From NCBI GenBank assembly GCA_045539425.1, contig JAZQFH010000023.1, forward strand, positions 1-19,095: 19,095 nucleotides of DNA, given 5' to 3'. Within the stretch, counting starts at the first letter, position 1, and every line of letters starts with the position of its first letter. A program made the translations under genes and the position numbers. This document shows positions 1 to 5,162 of this stretch, one piece after another. The DNA is from RUG14871 sp045539425 (GTDB taxonomy: Bacteria; Bacillota_I; Bacilli_A; Erysipelotrichales; Erysipelotrichaceae). The notes beneath the pieces are model-generated. The model did no database searches. It saw nothing but the letters and a program-made list of their open reading frames with translations, and was not told the DNA's origin.

Positions 1-2
1 TC

Positions 3-191
3 ATTGTCGATGAAGAAGCAGCTTTGTTTTATTACTGCGGAGTCAACAGCTATCCGACTTCTTTCATTATTTCTCCGGATGGCGAGTTCCTGGCTTATGC
101 CAACGGGGCGTTGTCTCTGGATGGTTTCAATCAGTTTTTTGATTACAGCAAGTCGCTGTATGAGAAAACGGATTCCGGAGCGGAAGAATGA
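3..191 (+). CDS. Thioredoxin-fold (TlpA/ResA-like) protein, C-terminal part
   Basis: This is the last 62 codons of a gene that begins before the window; the frame is open from base 3 to a TGA at 189-191 and has no internal ATG. The peptide contains GVNSYPTSFIISPDGEFLA, which matches the distal part of the thioredoxin fold in the TlpA/ResA/AhpC-TSA group: a cis-proline in a 'YPT' context, a beta strand, a 'PDG' turn and a following strand, then a C-terminal helix. The redox CxxC would lie upstream and cannot be seen. Such proteins are usually exported or membrane-anchored thiol-disulfide oxidoreductases, but location cannot be judged from this fragment. An ATG-started frame at 4-228 overlaps it in another phase, but its translation is not protein-like. 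The lipoprotein gene follows 60 bp downstream. Confidence 0.75.
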   Translation: MVDEEAALFYYCGVNSYPTSFIISPDGEFLAYANGALSLDGFNQFFDYSKSLYEKTDSGAEE

Positions 192-251
192 ATCATGTTT
201 GTATCATTTGCTTGGTAAGATTTCGTAAAATCTAAATAGGAGGTTTTGTAA

Positions 252-623
252 ATGAGAAAATTAAGAACTATCATCATGGCGATGCTGGTAATCGCAATGG
301 CTGTTTCTGTAGCAGCTTGCGGAAAGAAGAGCGACAACTCGCTGGTCGGTATCTGGGAGTATGCGGACACGGAAAGCGATCTTGGTGCCGTCTATGATCT
401 GAAGGAAGACGGGACCGGAACCTATACGATGAAAGTCGGTGAAACCGAAGTAACTTACGAGTTGAAATATGAAGTGAAAGACGGGCATCTTCTGGTGACC
501 TTTGTCAATAATGAAACGTTTACTGAGGATGATGTCTTTGATTCTGAATTCACTTTACAGGATGCCAGTACGATGATCATCAAGGATTCTACTGGCATGG
601 AAATGACGTTCAACAAGAAATAA
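252..623 (+). CDS. Small lipoprotein, lipocalin-like/DUF5640-type
   Basis: A 123-residue predicted lipoprotein of unknown role. It starts with a basic n-region (MRKLR), then a hydrophobic stretch (about residues 7-22) and a lipobox SVAAC with the lipidated cysteine at residue 23, so the mature protein is expected on the outer face of the membrane. The mature part opens with LVGIWEYAD and continues with 'LKEDGTGTYTM' and short alternating polar/hydrophobic strands. This is the pattern of small beta-rich domains of the DUF5640/lipocalin-like type, which often begin with 'L.G.W'. The family name is from memory of the pattern. The start is secure: a TAGGAGGT Shine-Dalgarno at 237-244 lies 8 nt before the ATG. 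It follows the thioredoxin-like gene on the same strand, so a shared envelope-related unit is possible. Confidence 0.8.
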   Translation: MRKLRTIIMAMLVIAMAVSVAACGKKSDNSLVGIWEYADTESDLGAVYDLKEDGTGTYTMKVGETEVTYELKYEVKDGHLLVTFVNNETFTEDDVFDSEFTLQDASTMIIKDSTGMEMTFNKK

Positions 624-835
624 GGATCATCCCATTGATCGAAGCACAAGAAACGAATCTATTCGATCTGTTTCTCACGAGTATAAGATCCTCTATCCTT
701 TCTGCCTAAACGACATGTATGAAGCAGATTCCGATCATTTTAAGAAGAAGCAAAACCAGACAGTAATAAAGAAACTCCCATTCATATGTTTACTCACCCT
801 GGCTGACAGCAGGTTCTTTTGGCATGGATGAACGA

Positions 836-874
836 TCCTGTGTCGGCACCATGCGTGTTAGATGCCGGACAGGA
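836..874. repeat. Imperfect inverted repeat in intergenic gap
   Basis: TCCTGT(GT)CGGCA at 836-848 pairs with TGCCG(G)ACAGGA at 863-874: 6 plus 5 base pairs around a small internal loop, with a 14-nt apical loop. No U-run follows on either strand, so it is not a standard terminator. The rest of 624-911 holds no gene I can support. It lies just downstream of the small minus-strand ORF and might be a processed 3' structure or a decayed repeat. Confidence 0.4.
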
Positions 875-911
875 CGCATTGAAATTCTTAATCTACAAGA
901 AAGGCATAGCT

Positions 912-1058
912 TCATTTCAGCATGGCTTTCTGGACATCTGTCAGCTGCAGAGCGTCCATCAAAAGATCGTTGGCTTCTTTTGCAGTCTCGCAGTCGTTCT
1001 TTTCGCAGTAATCTTCCTGCACAAGCTCATCGATGTTGTCGTATTCTTTTTTTATCAC
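912..1058 (-). CDS. Small acidic protein, 48 aa, GTG start
   Basis: Predicted 48-residue hypothetical protein, not recognised. It reads (M)IKKEYDNIDELVQEDY then CEKNDCETAKEANDLLMDAL and ends QLTDVQKAMLK. It is rich in Asp/Glu/Lys, with heptad-like spacing of hydrophobics and two cysteines five apart (residues 18 and 23), so a small mostly helical soluble protein is likely. Support for a real gene: a GTG start preceded 8 nt upstream by GAGGT, an upstream TATAAT at 1116-1111 on the same strand, protein-like composition, and a stop soon upstream in frame that rules out a longer form. The Shine-Dalgarno sits inside a 7-bp hairpin. It stands alone between the lipoprotein gene (convergent) and lysS (same strand, upstream). 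Confidence 0.55.
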   Translation of the reverse strand: MIKKEYDNIDELVQEDYCEKNDCETAKEANDLLMDALQLTDVQKAMLK

Positions 1059-1063
1059 GGCTA

Positions 1064-1084
1064 TTTACCTCTTTTCTAGGTAAA
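1064..1084 (-). promoter_or_regulatory. Hairpin covering the Shine-Dalgarno of the 48-aa ORF
   Basis: On the minus strand TTTACCT and AGGTAAA form a perfect 7-bp stem with a 7-nt loop; the GAGGT that should bind 16S rRNA is partly in the 3' arm. The start codon lies 5 nt after the stem. This could keep translation low unless the stem is opened. Confidence 0.45.
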
Positions 1085-1110
1085 CTTCAGGCCTTCCGCT
1101 TACAAGGAAA

Positions 1111-1116
1111 ATTATA
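1111..1116 (-). promoter_or_regulatory. -10 box (TATAAT) for the 48-aa ORF
   Basis: A perfect TATAAT reads on the minus strand about 50 nt before the GTG start. No good -35 lies 16-18 nt further upstream, so the promoter call is tentative. Confidence 0.4.
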
Positions 1117-1233
1117 GCTATATTCTTTTTCAACGACCGCCCACTTTTGTGCCTATTTTTTCTCAGATTATTCCCACGGGTTTCCACATTTCCGGGCGTT
1201 TTCGACGATATGTTTTAGTTATCACCATTTTTG

Positions 1234-1275
1234 CAGATTTTTACGTAAGTCTTCACAGATATTACATAAGTCTTC
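1234..1275. repeat. Two tandem copies of a 20-22 nt repeat
   Basis: CAGAT(TT)TTACGTAAGTCTTC at 1234-1254 is followed directly by CAGATATTACATAAGTCTTC at 1256-1275, differing by one substitution and a short indel. It lies in the T-rich 1059-1425 gap, which otherwise holds only the ORF leader, a -10 box and the lysS 3' hairpin. Confidence 0.5.
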
Positions 1276-1366
1276 GTCAAATTGGGGATAAATTGGGAGA
1301 AACAGGGGTATTTTGCCTTTTGAAATGTACAAAATTTCCCGTTTTTTCCTCCAAATAGCCTTACAA

Positions 1367-1393
1367 AAGCCTTCAAAGCCCTTCAAAAGGCTT
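1367..1393 (-). terminator. Possible lysS terminator
   Basis: Downstream of the lysS stop, AAGCCTT and AAGGCTT form a 7-bp stem with a 13-nt loop, followed by TTGT on the minus strand. The U-tract is poor and the region is a roughly 10-nt tandem of AAGG(G)CTTT(T)G units, so alternative pairings exist. Probable but weak. Confidence 0.4.
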
Positions 1394-1425
1394 CATTTCG
1401 ATGGATTTACGTATGTTTTTTCGTC

Positions 1426-2919
1426 TTAGTCAGCACTCCGCTGCTTCATCGTCGGGAAGAGGATGACATCGCGGATGGAATCCGATTCCGTAAATAACAT
1501 GCATAAGCGGTCAATACCGTAACCGATACCGCCTGCAGGAGGCATACCGTATTCCAGAGCTTCGATGAAGTCCATATCGATATCGTTTGCCTCATCGTTT
1601 CCGAGATCTCTTTCTTTCAGCTGTTCTTCAAAGCGTTCCAGCTGATCGATCGGGTCGTTCAGTTCCGTATAGGCATTGCACATTTCCTTGCCGGCAATGA
1701 ACATTTCGAAGCGGTCCACAAAACGCGGATCTTCCGGATTCTTCTTTGTCAACGGGCTGATTTCCAGCGGATGTCCGTAAAGGAATGTCGGCTGGATCAG
1801 TGTTTCTTCGACATATTTTTCGAAGAAGGCGTTGATGATGTGTCCGACCGTGAAGTGTCCTTCCACTTCAATGCCGTGTTCTTTTGCTAAAGCCGTTGCT
1901 TCTTCGAGGGTGTATTCTTTCTTGAAGTCCACACCGCATGCTTCCTTAATGGCATCCGTCATGGAAATACGTTTCCAGTCACCTTCGAGATGGATCTCAT
2001 GTCCGTCCCAGTTGAAGACCGTCTTGCCGAACACTTCGTTCGCAATCGTCTTGAACATGTTTTCCGTTAAGTCCATCATGCCTTCCAGGTTGCTGTAGGC
2101 AAGATAGGCTTCCATTAATGTGAATTCCGGATTGTGTTTCGGATCCATGCCTTCATTACGGAAAACTCTGCCGATTTCATAGACCGCTTCCATACCGCCG
2201 ACTAAAAGTCTCTTTAAAGGCAGCTCCAAGGCAATACGCAGATACATGTCGATATCCTGGGTATTGTGATGAGTCACAAACGGTCTGGCGCTGGCGCCTG
2301 TCAATAAGGTTGTTAAGACCGGGGTTTCCACTTCCGTGAAGCCCTGGTTATCCATGTAGTTGCGGATGCACTTGATGATCTGCGGACGCAGGAAGGCCGT
2401 GCGTTTGCTTTCCTCATTCATGATGAGGTCGACATATCTTCTTCTGTATCTCTCTTCCACATCCTGTAAGCCGTGGAATTTTTCCGGCAGCGGTGTTAAG
2501 GATTTGGATAAATGGGTATACTCATTGGCCTTGACGGACAGCTCGCCGCTGTCAGTTTTGACAACTTCCCCTTTAATTCCGATAATATCGCCGATATCGC
2601 TGGCTTTGAAGATCTCATAGACATCTTCGCCCACCGTCATCTTGTTCACAACGATCTGAATCTGTCCATCCTTATCCTGAATATGCATGAAGCCGATTTT
2701 TCCCATACGGCGCTTGCTCATGATACGGCCGGCCACGGAAACGATCACCGCTTTCTCTGCCAGCTCTTCCTTCGTGCATTCGCCATACGCTTCTTTCAGG
2801 CTCTTGCTGTTGGCGTCTCTTTTGTATGCCTGTCCGAACGGGTCAATACCCTTCTCCTTTAAGGCATTCATCTTTTCTCTTCTGACCAGCTGCTGATCGT
2901 TTAATACTCTCTCTTCCAT
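1426..2919 (-). CDS. lysS: Lysyl-tRNA synthetase, class II
   Basis: Charges tRNA-Lys with lysine in the cytoplasm. The 497-residue protein has the class II LysRS layout: an N-terminal OB-fold anticodon-binding domain (about residues 57-145, with VSVAGRIMSKRRMGKIGFMH) and a C-terminal catalytic domain. Motif 2 is FRNEGMDPKHNPEFTLMEAY (about 253-272), motif 3 is GGIGYGIDRL (about 463-472), and the protein ends FPTMKQRSAD. Length is normal for the family. I place the start at the ATG at 2919. The frame could extend to a TTG at 2931, but the GGAGG Shine-Dalgarno (2929-2925) overlaps that codon and is correctly placed for 2919. The gene has its own promoter and a T-box leader, so expression should rise when uncharged tRNA-Lys accumulates. 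It follows dusB, as in Bacillus subtilis. Confidence 0.96.
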   Translation of the reverse strand: MEERVLNDQQLVRREKMNALKEKGIDPFGQAYKRDANSKSLKEAYGECTKEELAEKAVIVSVAGRIMSKRRMGKIGFMHIQDKDGQIQIVVNKMTVGEDVYEIFKASDIGDIIGIKGEVVKTDSGELSVKANEYTHLSKSLTPLPEKFHGLQDVEERYRRRYVDLIMNEESKRTAFLRPQIIKCIRNYMDNQGFTEVETPVLTTLLTGASARPFVTHHNTQDIDMYLRIALELPLKRLLVGGMEAVYEIGRVFRNEGMDPKHNPEFTLMEAYLAYSNLEGMMDLTENMFKTIANEVFGKTVFNWDGHEIHLEGDWKRISMTDAIKEACGVDFKKEYTLEEATALAKEHGIEVEGHFTVGHIINAFFEKYVEETLIQPTFLYGHPLEISPLTKKNPEDPRFVDRFEMFIAGKEMCNAYTELNDPIDQLERFEEQLKERDLGNDEANDIDMDFIEALEYGMPPAGGIGYGIDRLCMLFTESDSIRDVILFPTMKQRSAD

Positions 2920-2940
2920 CTCTTCCTCCAAAACTTTCTC

Positions 2941-2972
2941 AAAAAATAAAAAACGTCCGATCTAAGGACGTT
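2941..2972 (-). terminator. T-box attenuator terminator
   Basis: AACGTCC and GGACGTT form a 7-bp stem (2972-2966 with 2958-2952) with a 7-nt loop, followed by T6-A-T6 on the minus strand, 21 nt before the lysS ATG. In the T-box model this competes with the antiterminator that contains the T-box sequence. Confidence 0.85.
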
Positions 2973-3143
2973 AACACGCGGTACCACCTTAGTTCATGAG
3001 CCGATAGCCCATGCCCTCTGACCCCGTAACGCGGGGATGCGATTCACTCCGGGTTTTTATTCATCTGTGTTGCGCATCTCTTTCCACCCACCAGAGATTC
3101 TCTCTGCCGCAGACTGCAGACTACTCGTCCCCATCCTTATGAC
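2941..3143 (-). promoter_or_regulatory. T-box riboswitch leader of lysS (lysine type)
   Basis: On the minus strand the hallmark T-box AAGGTGGTACCGCG occupies 2990-2977. Its UGGU (2986-2983) can pair with an ACCA acceptor end. Upstream are the AGTA-type element in GACGAGTAGTC (near 3126), a GGTGGGTGG stretch in the distal stem I region, and GAATAAAAACCCGGAG. There the expected specifier position falls in an A-run (3058-3054), giving the lysine codon AAA. A CCCCG/CGGGG stem (stem III-like) follows at about 3022-3036. The specifier agrees with the downstream gene. The 5' limit is set from the promoter, so it is approximate. Confidence 0.9.
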
Positions 3144-3149
3144 AAGACT

Positions 3150-3178
3150 ATTTTAGCGAAAGAAGGTTCTTTCGTCAA
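3150..3178 (-). promoter_or_regulatory. lysS promoter with inverted repeat in spacer
   Basis: TTGACG (3178-3173), a 17-nt spacer and TAAAAT (3155-3150) on the minus strand fit a vegetative sigma promoter for the T-box leader. The spacer is largely a perfect 8-bp inverted repeat, CGAAAGAA-CC-TTCTTTCG (3174-3157), which overlaps the end of the -35 box and could be an operator. Confidence 0.7.
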
Positions 3179-3187
3179 CGAATTCCG

Positions 3188-3213
3188 AAAAAAAGGGAAG
3201 TCCTATGCTCCCC
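3188..3213 (-). terminator. dusB terminator overlapping its stop codon
   Basis: GGGGAG and CTTCCC (one G-U pair) form a 6-bp stem with a 7-nt loop, followed by seven T on the minus strand. The dusB TAG lies in the loop. It separates dusB from the lysS promoter a few bases downstream. Confidence 0.75.
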
Positions 3214-4210
3214 TGTTCCGTAATGCTTCGATTGCTGCCTTCTGCTCATCCTTATCCAGTAAGAGAATCTGTTCATAAGAGCCCAGAAGCTGAATGATTT
3301 CATCCTTTGTACGGACATGATTCAGAAGGTCTTTCATCCGGTTATTGTACGGAAGTCCGCTTAAGTACCAACCGGACTGGCCGCGCATTTCCCGCACGCC
3401 GATGTATTCCCCTTTCAGGTCAATGAGCTTGTTCATATGCGTCACTAACATCTGTAAACGTTCCTGAACGTTGACCTCGCTCTTCCTTCCCGTGATCAGC
3501 TCCTTTACCAGCCAGGGATTTCCGCAGATGGCTCTGGCAACCATGACGCCGTCGCACCCCGTCAAAACTTCCATGCGCATCTTGTCGTCATAGGAATCCA
3601 CATCCCCGTTGCCAATCACCGGAATGGATACCGCTTCCTTTACCCGGCGTATGACATCCCAGTCCGCTTTTCCTTCATAAAGCTGTTTGCGGGTTCTTCC
3701 GTGTACCGCAATGGCACTGACTCCCGCCTTTTCCATTAAAACGGCTACTTCCGGGGCATTGATGCTGTTCTCATCCCAGCCGGAACGGATCTTGACCGTA
3801 ACCGGTTTCTGCACATGGGTCACGATTTCATGAATCAGTTCGTACGCATACTGCGGCTCCCGCATTAAAGCGGACCCGGCACCGTTAGAGGTGATCTTCG
3901 GCATCGGGCATCCCATGTTGATGTCAATGATCTCACAGCTGACATTCTGATCGATATACTCCGCTGCCTGCACCATGGAATCCATGTCATGCCCGAACAA
4001 CTGCATACTGAAAGGATGCTCCTTCTCTGAGACTTCGAGCATCTTCATGGTTTTTTCATTCCGGTAACAGATGGCCTTATCGCTTACCATCTCACTGTAC
4101 ACTAAAGCAATCCCTTCCTGAATCACCAGTTCACGGAACGCCTGATTGGTAATGCCTGCCATCGGCCCCAGAATCACATCATTTTTTAATTCGATCTCAC
4201 GAATCTTCAT
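3203..4210 (-). CDS. dusB: tRNA-dihydrouridine synthase, DusB type
   Basis: FMN enzyme that reduces specific uridines in the tRNA D-loop to dihydrouridine using NADPH. The 335-residue protein carries the Dus TIM-barrel signature in order: LGPMAGITNQAFR near the N-terminus, MQLFGHD, DINMGCPMPKITSNGAGSAL (the catalytic-cysteine region, GCP), VKIRSGWD, VHGRTRKQLYEGKADW, PVIGNGDV and GVMVARAICGNPWL, then a helical C-terminal tRNA-binding part (REMRGQSGWYLSGLP). Length and order fit the DusB/NifR3 branch. Its ATG overlaps the hslO stop by 4 bp (ATGA), so the two are likely translationally coupled. The Shine-Dalgarno is weak (GGAAG). In Bacillus a dus gene also precedes lysS. Confidence 0.94.
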   Translation of the reverse strand: MKIREIELKNDVILGPMAGITNQAFRELVIQEGIALVYSEMVSDKAICYRNEKTMKMLEVSEKEHPFSMQLFGHDMDSMVQAAEYIDQNVSCEIIDINMGCPMPKITSNGAGSALMREPQYAYELIHEIVTHVQKPVTVKIRSGWDENSINAPEVAVLMEKAGVSAIAVHGRTRKQLYEGKADWDVIRRVKEAVSIPVIGNGDVDSYDDKMRMEVLTGCDGVMVARAICGNPWLVKELITGRKSEVNVQERLQMLVTHMNKLIDLKGEYIGVREMRGQSGWYLSGLPYNNRMKDLLNHVRTKDEIIQLLGSYEQILLLDKDEQKAAIEALRNRGA

Positions 4211-5091
4211 GCTTTCTTCCGTTTTTCACTTAAAAGCTTTGTCAGATCTTCCTCACTGAACTGATATTTGGTATTGCAGTAGCGGCAGACGATCTCGCAG
4301 CCGTGATCTTCCCGGATCATTTCCTCAAGATCCTCTTCCTTCAGTGTCGTCAGAGCTTCCATCATGCGGTGTTTGGAGCAGTTGCACTCAAACTTCAGGT
4401 CTTCCTCTTCCAGAATCTCGATTTCATCTCCGAAGATCTCATCCAGAAGTTCCTTCGGATCCCTGACTTCGTCCACCAGCGTGCTGATCGGTTTCAGGCC
4501 CAGGATGATATTCTCACAGAACGAGATATCCGCTTCCGTTGCCTGCGGCATCATCTGGATCATGAATACACCGGCAGACTTCGTCGTCATGTCATCATTC
4601 ACCAGTACACCGACGCTGATGGCTGTCGGAATCTGCTCACTTACCGTGAAATAGTAGGCAAAGTCTTCCCCGATTTCCCCTGTCTGCAGAGCCGTTGTCC
4701 CCGTAAAGTCATCCTTTAAGGAAATATCACGGATGACGCGCAGATAACCGTTGGTTCCGACTGCCTTGCCGACATCCAGTTTATGCGTCTTCTCGTTCAC
4801 CAGCATGACATGCGGTTCGGAGACAAAGCCGCGCACTTTCCCGTGCGGGAACGCATCGACCATGATCGTGCCGAGTTTCCCTCCGCCGTTGATCTGAATC
4901 GTGAGTTTTTCATCGTCACTCTTCAACATGCCGCCCATGACCGTCGCAATGGAGAGCGTTCTTCCCAGAGCCGCCGTTGCCGTCGGCCATAAATCGTGAT
5001 GTTTTCTGGCTTCTTCCACCAGATCTGTTGTATATGCCAGATAGACACGTGCGTGTCCGTCCGCAATTAATCCTTTGATCAGTTTATCCAT
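4207..5091 (-). CDS. hslO: Redox-regulated chaperone Hsp33
   Basis: Holdase chaperone of the cytoplasm that is switched on when oxidation removes zinc from its C-terminal cysteine cluster. The 294-residue protein has the Hsp33 N-terminal fold (DKLIKGLIADGHARVYLAYT; TVMGGMLK; the glycine-rich strand INGGGKLGTIMVDA). The zinc centre is at the C-terminus: C236-N-C238 and C269-RY-C272, the CxC...CxxC redox switch, with one extra cysteine at 265. Length is typical. It has its own extended -10 promoter, and a terminator separates it from ftsH upstream, so hslO-dusB forms a two-gene unit. The Shine-Dalgarno is only GAAG-like. Confidence 0.95.
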   Translation of the reverse strand: MDKLIKGLIADGHARVYLAYTTDLVEEARKHHDLWPTATAALGRTLSIATVMGGMLKSDDEKLTIQINGGGKLGTIMVDAFPHGKVRGFVSEPHVMLVNEKTHKLDVGKAVGTNGYLRVIRDISLKDDFTGTTALQTGEIGEDFAYYFTVSEQIPTAISVGVLVNDDMTTKSAGVFMIQMMPQATEADISFCENIILGLKPISTLVDEVRDPKELLDEIFGDEIEILEEEDLKFECNCSKHRMMEALTTLKEEDLEEMIREDHGCEIVCRYCNTKYQFSEEDLTKLLSEKRKKA

Positions 5092-5111
5092 ATTTCTTCA
5101 CTTCCCACTAG

Positions 5112-5120
5112 ATTATAGCA
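5112..5120 (-). promoter_or_regulatory. hslO-dusB extended -10 promoter
   Basis: TGCTATAAT on the minus strand is a perfect TATAAT with a TGn extension. The -35 region (T-rich, within the ftsH terminator tail) is poor. The expected RNA start near 5105 leaves about a 14-nt leader before the hslO ATG. Confidence 0.6.
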
Positions 5121-5135
5121 CATTCCCTTCTTTGG

Positions 5136-5162
5136 AAAAAAAGATGCGTTATTCCGCATCTT
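5136..5162 (-). terminator. ftsH terminator overlapping its stop codon
   Basis: AAGATGCG and CGCATCTT form a perfect 8-bp stem with a 6-nt loop that contains the ftsH TAA, followed by a seven-T tract on the minus strand. It is a strong intrinsic terminator. Confidence 0.85.

Noticed and set aside
218..233. AGATTT/AAATCT hairpin before the lipoprotein gene
   Set aside because: AT-only short stem, no T-tract, likely chance in AT-rich spacer.
649..675. AGAAAC/GTTTCT stem-loop after the lipoprotein gene as a terminator
   Set aside because: Only 6 bp around a large loop and no T-run follows; the GATCA/TGATC pair at 625-640 is weaker still.
819..1117. Two overlapping plus-strand open frames of 86 and 97 codons
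   Set aside because: No ribosome site, poor composition, and they run antisense to the better supported 48-codon minus-strand ORF and its leader.
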